From: Candidatus Methylacidiphilales bacterium
Lineage (GTDB): Bacteria; Pseudomonadota; Gammaproteobacteria; JASGCS01
NCBI GenBank assembly: GCA_030054035.1
Contig: JASGCS010000006.1
Coordinates: 29,130 to 93,129, forward strand
Direction of reading: 5' to 3'
Length of the DNA stretch: 64,000 bases
The notes beneath the pieces were generated by a model. It saw nothing but the letters and a program-made list of their open reading frames with translations. It did no database searches and was not told where the DNA came from. A program made the position numbers and the translations under genes. This document shows positions 1 through 8,518 of the stretch, one piece after another. Each line of letters begins with the position of its first letter. Position 1 is the first letter of the stretch.

Positions 1-1950
1 TGCAAAAGGTTTTAGGGTTTTAAATAGCTCTAGGTCCTGTGGAAATTTTGCCACGCGAAATTCATGAAATCCAGATTGTTTTACCCCAAGCAATTCTCCA
101 GTGCCCCGTAATTCTAAATCTTTTAAAGCAATAGTAAATCCATTGGTTTCATTGCGCATGGTTTCAATTCGGTGGCTGGCAATTTCGTTGAGAGGTTTTT
201 GATAAAGCAAAATGCAATAGGACTGAGCACTGCCCCTTCCAATTCTGCCTCGTAACTGATGGAGTTGAGACAGTCCGAGTCGTTCGCTATTTTCAATGAC
301 CATGATGCATGCATTGGGGACATCAACACCAACTTCAATTATGGTGGTTGCGACAAGAAGCGAAATAGTGTTGTTCCTAAATTTCTGCATGGTAGCTACT
401 CTTTCATTTTCAGTCACCCTTCCATGAATAATTCCAATAGTTATTCCGGTTAGAGCTTTAGAGAGCTCTGCTTCAATTTCTTCAACGGCGGCTCCTTCCA
501 TTTCGGAAGTAGCATCTATCAGTGGGCATACCCAATACACCTGTGCGCCTTCCTGTATTTTCTTGCGTACTCGTTCTATAACTTCCCCCCGTCGATCTTG
601 AGAAACCGCCACCGTAGTTATCGGCATTCTACCTTTAGGGTGTTGATCCACTAAGGTAATGGGTAAATCGCCAAACACCACTAAGGCTAAGGTACGAGGA
701 ATAGGCGTTGCGCTCATGATCAACTGATGGGGAACAAGTTCCTGAGCTTCTTGTTTTTCTTGTAACCGCGCTCTCTGCTCAACACCAAATCTTTGTTGCT
801 CATCAATGATAATGAGTCCAAGCGAGTGGTAACGCACCGCTTCTGAAAAAACAGCATGGGTACCAACGATAATATCAGCATTGCCACTTTGGATTTGGGA
901 GAGCCTCTCACTTCTTACTTTCGGAGGGAGCGAACCACTGAGATGCACAATTGAAATTCCCAATGCATGGCATTGCTCAAAAAGCGTCAAGGCATGCTGC
1001 TCTGCTAAGATTTCGGTTGGGGCGAGTAGCACAGCCTGTAATTTTGCTTTTGCGCAAAGTATCATGCAGGCCGTTGCCACTGCAGTTTTTCCACAACCGA
1101 CATCGCCTTGTAAAATCCTCATCATCGGCGTGGGCCTAGCAGTGTCACTTGCGATTTCTGCAATCGCTTTCTGTTGTGCTTCAGTAAGGGTAAAAGGCAG
1201 CCTAGCTATCCAATCAGAGAGCAAATTTGCATGATGAGGAATTGCCGGTGCTTTGCATAACATTCTATCTACCTGCAGGTATTGTAGTCCGATACTCCAA
1301 GCAAATAGCTCTTCGACTTTGATGCGAAAGTAATGCTTTGAATCTTGGGTTGAATCTTGGCTTGGATGATGGATACTGCGAAGGGTATTTTCTAGTGAGT
1401 CAAGATTAAAATATGAGAGCAACTCAGGTGGTAGTAAATCTTCTATCGGATTATTTTCCAGCGCTTGTAGTTCTTTATCAATCCATCTTCGTAACTGGGT
1501 TTGTGAGACTCCACTAGTCAGTGGATAGAGCGGGGTAAGCGAGGTAGCTAAATCAGGTGTGTCACTTTTCAAAAATGTGAGCTCGGGATGAAAGATTTGA
1601 TGTTTATTTCCATAGTTAGTTAATTTGCCATAGCAACGAACACGAACGCCGGGCATACATTTTTGCATCAAGTCTTTAGTAATGTAGTACATACGAATGT
1701 GCACCACTCCGGTAGCATCCCGAGCAGTGATGGCAAGATGTTTCCGACCAAAATAAACTGGCCGCGCTCCAGTGATTTCTAGTTCAAATAAATTATTAGT
1801 GAGCGGATTGGCTTCTGTTACTGTAACTATTTTTGTTTTATCTTCATAGGCCCTCGGGACATGGAGGAGCAAACCAATCGCATCTCTGATACCCAGACTG
1901 GCAAGTGATTTTTTTTGTACCGTAGTTAATTTGCTTACAAAGTCCCTGAT
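1..1950 (-). CDS. recG: ATP-dependent DNA helicase RecG (3' end beyond window)
   Basis: RecG remodels stalled replication forks and Holliday junctions. The reverse strand reads as one open frame with an N-terminal OB/wedge domain (LLLHVPRAYEDKTK), Walker A GDVGCGKT, a DEQQ box in IIIDEQQRFGVEQR (the family usually has DEQH), SATPIPRTLA, VEVGVDVPNA and QLRGRIGRG. The last part of the C-terminal domain lies beyond base 1. The start is unclear. The frame opens at 1971 and has no ATG, GTG or TTG where RecG should begin; an ATC at 1950, 8 bases after GAGG and overlapping the ridA stop, is the best placed candidate. It is probably co-transcribed with ridA and xerC. Identity is certain; only the first residues are in doubt. 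Confidence 0.94.
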   Translation of the reverse strand, partial: MRDFVSKLTTVQKKSLASLGIRDAIGLLLHVPRAYEDKTKIVTVTEANPLTNNLFELEITGARPVYFGRKHLAITARDATGVVHIRMYYITKDLMQKCMPGVRVRCYGKLTNYGNKHQIFHPELTFLKSDTPDLATSLTPLYPLTSGVSQTQLRRWIDKELQALENNPIEDLLPPELLSYFNLDSLENTLRSIHHPSQDSTQDSKHYFRIKVEELFAWSIGLQYLQVDRMLCKAPAIPHHANLLSDWIARLPFTLTEAQQKAIAEIASDTARPTPMMRILQGDVGCGKTAVATACMILCAKAKLQAVLLAPTEILAEQHALTLFEQCHALGISIVHLSGSLPPKVRSERLSQIQSGNADIIVGTHAVFSEAVRYHSLGLIIIDEQQRFGVEQRARLQEKQEAQELVPHQLIMSATPIPRTLALVVFGDLPITLVDQHPKGRMPITTVAVSQDRRGEVIERVRKKIQEGAQVYWVCPLIDATSEMEGAAVEEIEAELSKALTGITIGIIHGRVTENERVATMQKFRNNTISLLVATTIIEVGVDVPNACIMVIENSERLGLSQLHQLRGRIGRGSAQSYCILLYQKPLNEIASHRIETMRNETNGFTIALKDLELRGTGELLGVKQSGFHEFRVAKFPQDLELFKTLKPFA

Positions 1951-2327
1951 TGATTTATCCTCACTATAGCATCAATCTCAACTCTAGCGTCTCTGGGTAG
2001 TGCAGATATCTGAACCGTAGCTCTGGCTGGAAATGGCTCATTAAAATATGAAAGACTAACTTGATTAACATCGGCAAAAAATCCTAAGTTAGTTAAGTAG
2101 ACCGTGTACTTAACAGTTTGATTAAGGTTAGCACCACATGATTCAGCTATTGCTTTGATATTATCAAAACACTGCTTAATTTCATCTTGAATAGAGCCAG
2201 TTTTTAATTCGCCATTAGGCGTCAGTGGAATTTGCCCAGATATGAACAACAGATCTCCTGATCTAATTGCTTGGGAATATGAGCCAATCGCTCTTGGAGC
2301 GTTACTAGTTTTAACTTCTTGTATCAT
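1935..2327 (-). CDS. ridA: RidA family enamine/imine deaminase
   Basis: 130 residues, the normal size for the YjgF/YER057c/UK114 family, which forms trimers and hydrolyses reactive 2-aminoacrylate and related imines. The family core is present: IGSYSQAI near the N-terminus, FISGQIPL, and the C-terminal RATVQISALPRDARVEID with the conserved substrate-binding arginine. It lies 12 bases after xerC and its end overlaps the start region of recG, so it is likely one unit of the long minus-strand transcript. PLP enzymes release 2-aminoacrylate, so a role beside the PLP phospholyase of the microcompartment operon is possible, but this is only inference from position. Confidence 0.93.
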   Translation of the reverse strand: MIQEVKTSNAPRAIGSYSQAIRSGDLLFISGQIPLTPNGELKTGSIQDEIKQCFDNIKAIAESCGANLNQTVKYTVYLTNLGFFADVNQVSLSYFNEPFPARATVQISALPRDARVEIDAIVRINQSGTL

Positions 2328-2339
2328 TTATTTAGCCTC

Positions 2340-3236
2340 CTAATTGTTAAGTTTAATATTTGATCTGGGGTGGGTTTTATCGTAGACTTTAGCCAAATGT
2401 TGATAATCCAAGTGGGTATAAATTTGTGTGGTTACAATACTTTCATGCCCTAATAATTCTTGCACCATACGCAACTCTCCAGATGACTCTAGTAAATGAG
2501 AAGCACAACAATGCCTGAATAAATGTGGGTGAAGTCTAGGAATGCCGGTCAGTGCTGTGAGTGATTTAATATGATACTGCACTGCACGAGTTGTTAACGC
2601 TTTTTCAAATTTACTTAAAAAAACTGGTGAGCTACCAATTCGTTTTGACTCTGGTCGCATGGCTAAATACCTGCAGAGAACTTCTTTTGACAATTTACCT
2701 ATTGGGACTAAACGCTCTTTATTTCTTTTACCATGCACGCGCACTAACGATTGCTCAAAATCTAGATCTTGTATTTTTAATGATACTACTTCGGATACTC
2801 GTAACCCACTTCCATACATGAGCTCAATGATGGCGTGTTCTCTGAGCGAGAGGGATTTAGATGCCTCAATCACCGCACTTACTTCTTCAATTGAAAGGGT
2901 ATTTGGTAGCGTTTGTCTTACTTTTGGTCCTCTAATATCCCACCTCACCGGCTTGCCATTTTGTAAAGCGCTATGGTAATTGACTAACCCCCTCATTGAA
3001 GCAAGTGAACGCTTTACCGTGCGAGGCTGCGCCCCCAATTCAAATCTACTTGCCAACCACATTTCAACTAACGCTTCGGTAATTTCACTCATTTCACTTA
3101 CCTTTTGACTCCCAGCATACTCAAGGAACTGTGCAAGGTCATATCCGTAATTTAACACTGTGTGTTTAGAATAACATCTGTCAAATTCTAGATGTTGCAA
3201 GTAATTTTTAATTGCCTTTGAAATAAGTATTGGCAT
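2340..3236 (-). CDS. xerC: Tyrosine recombinase XerC
   Basis: 298 residues with an N-terminal SAM-like core-binding domain (about 1-95) and a C-terminal catalytic domain. The full catalytic set is visible: R146 in YGSGLRVSEV, K170 in HGKRNKER, H238 and R241 in HPHLFRH, H264 in LLGHESI and Y273 in TQIYTH. The ending HLAKVYDKTHPRS is typical of XerC rather than XerD. With XerD it resolves chromosome dimers at dif. It follows the DUF484 gene by 13 bases, the arrangement seen in many beta- and gammaproteobacteria, which supports XerC over another integrase. Confidence 0.94.
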   Translation of the reverse strand: MPILISKAIKNYLQHLEFDRCYSKHTVLNYGYDLAQFLEYAGSQKVSEMSEITEALVEMWLASRFELGAQPRTVKRSLASMRGLVNYHSALQNGKPVRWDIRGPKVRQTLPNTLSIEEVSAVIEASKSLSLREHAIIELMYGSGLRVSEVVSLKIQDLDFEQSLVRVHGKRNKERLVPIGKLSKEVLCRYLAMRPESKRIGSSPVFLSKFEKALTTRAVQYHIKSLTALTGIPRLHPHLFRHCCASHLLESSGELRMVQELLGHESIVTTQIYTHLDYQHLAKVYDKTHPRSNIKLNN

Positions 3237-3249
3237 TTTAATAAATTGG

Positions 3250-3948
3250 TTACTCTATGTTACTACCTAAGTAACGATCAAAAGCACTAGAAATGGTTAA
3301 CTGGAGATATTCTAGAAACTCAATGCCTTTATCTTCAGAAAAGCTATCTTGATCTGGGCTACCAAGTGCAATAACTGCTTTTGCTTTAAGTGAGTTGATT
3401 GGGATCATGGCCATAGAGTTAATAGCTCTGGCATCCTGTGGAAATAACAATGTGACTTGATGGGCATTATAGTTACCCAGGCGAGGTTTTCCACTAAGCA
3501 ATAGTGGAGTAAATAATTGATGCATGGATTCCGGAAGCAGCTCGAGTGATTGATGAAACCCATCAAATGAAATAAAAAGTATGGATACATGGTGGATGGG
3601 AAAATAGGATTTAATTTGAAATTGAATCAGACTAACTAGCTGTTCAAAAGAGGTGGCTTTTTGCAACTCTGCAGAAAAACGAATAATCCCTTCCACTAAA
3701 ACTTGGTTAGCTCTAACATTATTAATAATATCTTCAAGAAAGTTTTGGCTTGCCTTAGCTTCTTTTTTCCACAATTCAATTTGCCGTTCTAATAGAGATA
3801 GACCGGTGCTTTCCATGTGCGGAATATTTATTGCCTTAAAAATATCAGGGTGTTTGTCTAAAAAATCTTTGTGACTAGTTAGATATGATGCGACAACTTC
3901 TTCAGTTAGTTCTGAGTCTGTAAGCACTGACTTTGTGTTATCATTCAT
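3250..3948 (-). CDS. DUF484 family protein
   Basis: 232 residues. The N-terminus has the family pattern VASYLTSHKDFLDKHPDIF, followed by a coiled-coil stretch (SLLERQIELWKKEAKAS) and a GAF-like C-terminal domain with MAMIPINSLKAKAVIALGSPD and a closing helix. DUF484 proteins are found just upstream of xerC in many proteobacteria; their role is not established. It is 23 bases downstream of the kinase gene of the microcompartment operon, so that operon probably reads through into the housekeeping genes. Confidence 0.88.
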   Translation of the reverse strand: MNDNTKSVLTDSELTEEVVASYLTSHKDFLDKHPDIFKAINIPHMESTGLSLLERQIELWKKEAKASQNFLEDIINNVRANQVLVEGIIRFSAELQKATSFEQLVSLIQFQIKSYFPIHHVSILFISFDGFHQSLELLPESMHQLFTPLLLSGKPRLGNYNAHQVTLLFPQDARAINSMAMIPINSLKAKAVIALGSPDQDSFSEDKGIEFLEYLQLTISSAFDRYLGSNIE

Positions 3949-3971
3949 ATGAGGTAATATCTTAATGCAAT

Positions 3972-4970
3972 TTATGCGTAAGAAATTATATATTCTTTAG
4001 CAAGTTTTGCAGTATCAGCAGCAAAATGTGGTAGCATACTAAGCGCTAGGTCAGTTTCACTATGTGAGCCGACCCAAGCCAGCAATGCCAGTCGCCGAAG
4101 CATAATAAAGGTTGGTATTTCTTGTTCATCGCTAGTTGATAGTTCGGCTTTTTTTCGATAGCCAGCTTTCCAAGCCTCAAGCCATTCGGGCACGAGAGGA
4201 TCAGTTTCAATAAAAGAAATTGCGGTAGCAAAATCATACAGATAGAAACCAAAACCGCAGTCATCAAAATCTATCACTGAAGCTTTGCCTTCATGAACTA
4301 ATAAATTGGCCAGCCGAAGGTCCGCATGAATTAAGCCATACTTATCGCCATGTTGATTAAATTGAGAGATTCTAAATTTAATAATTTCCACAGCTCGTTC
4401 TATAATTTCACTATGTTGTTTTGAGACCAAAGGAGCGTCTCGCCAATCACCCCAATGCGCATTGCGACCAAAAATAGTTTCAAGATTCCATTCCAGTCGT
4501 TCAAAACCTTGAGGAATTTTCCAAGTCTTACTATGCTGGTGCATCAAGGCAGTTATCTCACCTAACTGGATAAATGATTTGCTCAGCTCACGATCGGCGT
4601 CAGGTTCTTTGCCGGGTAAAAATTCAAACATTACCGCATGCCTAGGTTCAATGACATTACTATGGACTAAGTAGATTAGTTCGCCACTAACACCGCGAGT
4701 CGCTACTGGAGTTTCTATATTGGTTTGCTTGCGCAACGCTTCTAACCACTGTAACTCACTGGCTATTGATAGTTTGCTGTGGTAATTAGGCCTGTGTAAT
4801 CGCAATATCGACTTCTCGCCATTCGGGGCTTTGACTAAATATGTAGCGTTTTCTGAAAGATTGAGTAGCGAGACGCTTGATTCTTTAGTAAATCCCCAGC
4901 TAGCAATAGCTTGTTCTGCCATTAGCTTAAGCTCGGCAAGATACTTTTGGTGTTCAGTGTTACTGTTCAA
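3972..4970 (-). CDS. APH-fold small-molecule kinase, probable amino alcohol kinase
   Basis: 332 residues of the aminoglycoside/choline phosphotransferase fold. The catalytic loop HADLRLANLL lies at 215-224 and the metal-binding IDFDD at 233-237; an N-lobe nucleotide site precedes them. Kinases of this type belong to RMM-type microcompartment loci, where they are thought to phosphorylate 1-amino-2-propanol before elimination by the class III aminotransferase-fold lyase. That substrate is inferred from context. The start is TTG at 4970, directly abutting the stop of the dehydrogenase gene, so translation is probably coupled. Antibiotic resistance is unlikely given the surrounding operon. Confidence 0.85.
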   Translation of the reverse strand: MNSNTEHQKYLAELKLMAEQAIASWGFTKESSVSLLNLSENATYLVKAPNGEKSILRLHRPNYHSKLSIASELQWLEALRKQTNIETPVATRGVSGELIYLVHSNVIEPRHAVMFEFLPGKEPDADRELSKSFIQLGEITALMHQHSKTWKIPQGFERLEWNLETIFGRNAHWGDWRDAPLVSKQHSEIIERAVEIIKFRISQFNQHGDKYGLIHADLRLANLLVHEGKASVIDFDDCGFGFYLYDFATAISFIETDPLVPEWLEAWKAGYRKKAELSTSDEQEIPTFIMLRRLALLAWVGSHSETDLALSMLPHFAADTAKLAKEYIISYA

Positions 4971-5753
4971 TTATTTTGTCGCGTTAAGCGCATCAATGGA
5001 TTCAGGTAAAATTTGCCCACCATCTACAATTATTGTCTGACCAGTAATGTACCCAGCTTCTTTGCTGGCGAAAAATAAAGCGGCATAGCCGATATCTTCT
5101 ATGCTGCCTAATTTATTCATTGGTATTGTGGCGGCCATGCTTTTCTGATAATCTTCGCCGAGCGCAATCAGCCCTTCGGTCAAAATATTTCCAGGTAATA
5201 CTGCGTTAACGGTGATATTGTATTTTGCTAATTCAAGTGATGCAGTTCTGACAAAACCTAATTGACCGGCTTTACTGGCAGCGTAATGTGACCAGCCTGG
5301 ATACCCAGTTACCGGTCCAGTAATACTGGAGGTAACTATAATTCTACCCATGCCTTTTTTTTGCATGTAGGGCACCACGGCCTTAACCGTTTGAAAACAA
5401 CTGCGTAAATTAGTAGTTAAAACAAAATCCCAATCATCGGTCGTCATTTCTAATAATGGTTTTTGTGGAAAAATTCCGGCATTGGCACAAAGGATATCTA
5501 TGCCACCATGTTTATCAGAAGCTGTTCGCATTAATTGTTCAACTTGGTCTTGATTAGTAACATCTGCAATAAAATAATCCACAGTTCCACCATGAACTTT
5601 TAGTTCTTGCACTGTTTTTATTGAATCTTCTTTGTTCCGACCTACGATCATAACTTTGGCTTTACTTTTAGCAAAAACTTTGGCAATGCCTTTGCCAATG
5701 CCTTTACTTGATCCAGTCACAACTACGCTTTTATTTTCAAATGATGTAAACAT
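4971..5753 (-). CDS. Short-chain dehydrogenase/reductase of the microcompartment operon
   Basis: 260 residues, classical SDR. The glycine motif TGSSKGIG is at 13-20, NAG at 91-93, and the catalytic S143, Y157 and K161 fall in TSSITGPVTGYPGWSHYAASK. The C-terminus ends with ITGQTIIVDGGQILPES. The closest match I can recall is the amino-2-propanol dehydrogenase of actinobacterial RMM loci, which has the same GYPGWSHYAASKAG stretch. In the operon it could oxidise the amino alcohol to an aminoketone or recycle NADH; the sequence does not decide. It abuts the kinase gene (TTG start at 4970) and is preceded by a GAGG-type ribosome site. Confidence 0.87.
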   Translation of the reverse strand: MFTSFENKSVVVTGSSKGIGKGIAKVFAKSKAKVMIVGRNKEDSIKTVQELKVHGGTVDYFIADVTNQDQVEQLMRTASDKHGGIDILCANAGIFPQKPLLEMTTDDWDFVLTTNLRSCFQTVKAVVPYMQKKGMGRIIVTSSITGPVTGYPGWSHYAASKAGQLGFVRTASLELAKYNITVNAVLPGNILTEGLIALGEDYQKSMAATIPMNKLGSIEDIGYAALFFASKEAGYITGQTIIVDGGQILPESIDALNATK

Positions 5754-5781
5754 ATTTATGTCTCCTCAGGTTGCCTTGCCA

Positions 5782-6603
5782 TTAAATTATGTTACTATAT
5801 TTTTTGTTTATATTTCCCCATATTTTAATGAAAATAAAAAAAAGTGCCATCGCCAAAGCAGAAAATACCATAGACAAAATCCCAAGTGTGGGTATTTTTT
5901 GATCATAGGCACTTTTAATTTTAGTAAACATCCACTTGGATAAGGTATTATCAACACCAGAAGTAAATAAAGTGAGCGCTAAGTTGCCCCAAGATAATAA
6001 AAACGCAAAGATGCCTGCAGTGACTATTGCAGGAAGCAAGAGCGGAAAGGTAATCTCTCGTAAGACTACTGGGTGTGAGGCGCCAAGCACTTTAGCGGCT
6101 TCTTCCAAAGCAGGGTCTAGTTTATGCGTCAACACCACAACGATGAGTGTCGCAATCGGCGCGATCCAAACCAAATGAGCAATAATAGTGGTTTGCCAAG
6201 ATGGTGTTATACCAATAGCGTTAAAATACAGAAGCATAGAGAGCCCGAGCACATATTGAGGGAAAAATATTGGAATTAATATAAATTTTTGATACCAGGA
6301 CCTGCCCCACCATTGATAGCGAGTAAATGCCAGTGCGCCAAAAAACGCAAACACCATAGATGCTACAGATACAATAGCAGATATTGCTAATGAATACGCG
6401 GTGAGATTTGCGATTTCCTCAGATTGAAGTACAACGCCATACCACTTAACCGAATAGTCTGTAATTGGAAAATGTATGTAGCGGTCGGCTGAAAATGATG
6501 CCAGCCCTACTCCTAAAAGCGGCAAATATAATATAAAAACTATTACGAGTGCGTAGGCATACCAATACCAATTTGCAGGAAGTTGAATGGTTATTCGTTT
6601 CAT
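5782..6603 (-). CDS. ABC transporter permease, PotC-like
   Basis: 273 residues with about six membrane segments and the cytoplasmic EAA loop LEEAAKVLGASHPVVLREITFPLLLPAI that contacts the ATPase. It belongs to the spermidine/putrescine type of inner-membrane permease. The start at 6603 is chosen over an in-frame ATG at 6690 because it gives a normal N-terminus (MKRITIQLPANWYW) and an ATGA overlap with the PotB-like gene. As part of the microcompartment operon it is expected to import the compartment's substrate, perhaps an amino alcohol; that substrate is inferred. Confidence 0.9.
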   Translation of the reverse strand: MKRITIQLPANWYWYAYALVIVFILYLPLLGVGLASFSADRYIHFPITDYSVKWYGVVLQSEEIANLTAYSLAISAIVSVASMVFAFFGALAFTRYQWWGRSWYQKFILIPIFFPQYVLGLSMLLYFNAIGITPSWQTTIIAHLVWIAPIATLIVVVLTHKLDPALEEAAKVLGASHPVVLREITFPLLLPAIVTAGIFAFLLSWGNLALTLFTSGVDNTLSKWMFTKIKSAYDQKIPTLGILSMVFSALAMALFFIFIKIWGNINKKYSNII

Positions 6604-7445
6604 GTCGCTTTGATCATTTTCATTATTGGGATAAGCAAACAAACAATGCACGCAATCATCATCATGGATACCGCAGAGCCGAGTGGCCAATTTTGCGCAT
6701 AACTAAATGCATTTTGCACTTCATAATTAATCATAATTACTTTTTTGCCACCGAGAATCTCAGCTTCTGCCATTGACCCAATTGAAAAAACAAATGTTAA
6801 CAGTGAGCCTACAATAATTCCTGGCATGGCGAGGGGTAAATCAATTTGAAAGAATAGTTGTTTTGATGACGCGCCTAAATCTCTAGCCGCATCACGAAGG
6901 TCCTCTGGAATGCCAGAAATACTCTGCACTAGGGGAAATAACATAAAAGGGAAGTAGTTATAAATTAATCCAAATATCGTTGCCGAGGTATTGTAGAGCA
7001 AGTCACTATACGCACTGGCGCCAAACCATGACTGCAAATATCCATCTAAGAGCCCTCCTTTCATAAGTATTATGACCCAACCATACAACCGTACCCCTTC
7101 GGAAATAAATAAAAGTGAAACTATGGCAACCGTTATAAAAAGACTAAATTTCTTAAAGATTTTTGCCATCGCATATGCCATGGGATAACACAAGATCAGC
7201 AATACCACCGTTGAGATAAAGGCTACATAGATTGAAATAAACAATGAGTGGTAATATTGATTGGCAAAAAACTTTCTATAATTTTCAATAGTGGGAATAT
7301 GAAACAAATCAAAACTTCCAGAAGGCATGACCGAGTAAAGTGCCACGATGATTAGTGGTCCGACAAACGCAACCAGCAATAGCGTTACCATTGGAATGCT
7401 TAAGACAAAGCCTATAGAGATTTTTTTTCTTAGCGTAAATAGCAT
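6600..7445 (-). CDS. ABC transporter permease, PotB-like
   Basis: 281 residues with six predicted membrane segments and the EAA loop LRDAARDLGASSKQLFFQIDLPLAMPGI. The N-terminus (LSIPMVTLLLVAFVGPLIIVALYS) is typical of PotB/PotH. It pairs with the PotC-like permease downstream, with which it overlaps by four bases, and follows the ATPase gene by 14 bases. Together they form the membrane channel of a polyamine-type importer. Nothing in the sequence sets its substrate; the operon context suggests a small cationic amine. Confidence 0.9.
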   Translation of the reverse strand: MLFTLRKKISIGFVLSIPMVTLLLVAFVGPLIIVALYSVMPSGSFDLFHIPTIENYRKFFANQYYHSLFISIYVAFISTVVLLILCYPMAYAMAKIFKKFSLFITVAIVSLLFISEGVRLYGWVIILMKGGLLDGYLQSWFGASAYSDLLYNTSATIFGLIYNYFPFMLFPLVQSISGIPEDLRDAARDLGASSKQLFFQIDLPLAMPGIIVGSLLTFVFSIGSMAEAEILGGKKVIMINYEVQNAFSYAQNWPLGSAVSMMMIACIVCLLIPIMKMIKAT

Positions 7446-7459
7446 CTCATGCCCAGCCG

Positions 7460-8512
7460 TTATGATGGTAAGTATTTTAGGTGCTCAGCGTGTACTGCTA
7501 GAGAGATTTTTTTTCCGACTCGCTCTTGCACTTCAGAATTTGAATCTTGTGATTCGTAAGTCAACATAGCATCGCTATGCGTATCTACTAAATATTGTAC
7601 TTTAGAACCGAAATGATACACTTCATTAATAACACCGTTGCAAGCTATTATTGCATCGTTCGAGTCTGTGGTTTCATAAAAATGCTCGGGACGAATCAGA
7701 ATTTTTCCTGAAGTACTGCTGTTAGTGATTTTTTTTATATTTTGCTTTGCTGCGTCAGAAGTTGCCCATTTGAGCGCTTGAGCAGGAGAAATAAAATTAA
7801 CTTCCCCCATAAAATCAGCAACAAACGAGTTGATTGGGTTGGTATAGATAAGCGAAGGGGTGCCAACTTGGACGATGCTACCCTTATCTAAAATTGCCAG
7901 TCTATCACTCATCACCATAGCTTCTTCAAGAGAATGCGTAATATAGACAAATGTTTTTCCTGTGCGTTTATGAAGTTCCTTGATTTCTTTTCCTAAAGTT
8001 TTTTTAAGTCGATAATCAAGCGCACTCAACGGCTCATCAAAAAGAATAATTTCAGCATTGTATGCTAATGCTCGAGCAAGAGCAATTCTTTGTTTTTCTC
8101 CTCCTGAACATTCATGGATTTTTTTGCTATAAAAATGAGCAGGTAGTCTAAAAAAGCTCAGTAGCTCTAAGGCAGTCTTCTTTCTTGATTCTGCTGTTTC
8201 GCCGCGGATCTTTAAGGGAAACTCTATATTTGCACCCACACTTAGATGTGGAAATAAAGCGAGTGATTGAAATACCAGACAAGTTGGCCTTTTCTCTGGG
8301 CTAATCGTCTCTAAGGAAATATTATTATACAAAACCTGGCCTTGAGATGATGTCTCAAGGCCAGCTAAAATTCTCAATAAGGTTGTTTTACCTGAACCTG
8401 AAGGCCCGACGATAGAAAAAAATTCACCTTTTTCAATTTCAAGATCTATATTTTTAAGTACCGCTTGGTCAGAAAAATATTTAGATAAATTTTGTATTGA
8501 TAATTTGTTTAT
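7460..8512 (-). CDS. ABC transporter ATPase, PotA-like (ATA start likely)
   Basis: About 350 residues. Walker A GPSGSGKT is at 36-43, then a Q-loop (VFQSLALFPHLSV), the signature CSGGEKQRIALARALA, Walker B IILFDEPLSALD and the switch ITHSLEEAM. A TOBE-like domain follows and ends near LAVHAEHLKYL. The shortest canonical start (TTG at 8377) would remove Walker A, so it is wrong. Upstream the frame is open to a TGA at 8516-8518 with no ATG, GTG or TTG. An ATA at 8512 stands exactly where the family Met is expected (xNKLSIQNLSKYF), nine bases after the end of the binding-protein gene. It energises the PotB/PotC-like permeases. Confidence 0.9.
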   Translation of the reverse strand: MNKLSIQNLSKYFSDQAVLKNIDLEIEKGEFFSIVGPSGSGKTTLLRILAGLETSSQGQVLYNNISLETISPEKRPTCLVFQSLALFPHLSVGANIEFPLKIRGETAESRKKTALELLSFFRLPAHFYSKKIHECSGGEKQRIALARALAYNAEIILFDEPLSALDYRLKKTLGKEIKELHKRTGKTFVYITHSLEEAMVMSDRLAILDKGSIVQVGTPSLIYTNPINSFVADFMGEVNFISPAQALKWATSDAAKQNIKKITNSSTSGKILIRPEHFYETTDSNDAIIACNGVINEVYHFGSKVQYLVDTHSDAMLTYESQDSNSEVQERVGKKISLAVHAEHLKYLPS

Positions 8513-8518
8513 TTTTCA

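Noticed and set aside
881..1234. Plus-strand open frame opposite recG
   Set aside because: It lies wholly inside a certain recG frame on the other strand, has no ribosome site and no family pattern.
2659..2979. Plus-strand open frame opposite xerC
   Set aside because: Shadow of the xerC catalytic domain; no independent support.
4053..4068. AGTTTCACTATGTGAG, a parS-like inverted repeat in the kinase gene
   Set aside because: The arms do not match parS (needs GTTTCAC then GTGAAAC), and the spacing differs; likely chance.
3972..4970. Aminoglycoside resistance gene
   Set aside because: The fold is APH-like, but the operon with BMC shell, PLP lyase and acylating dehydrogenase points to a metabolic kinase.
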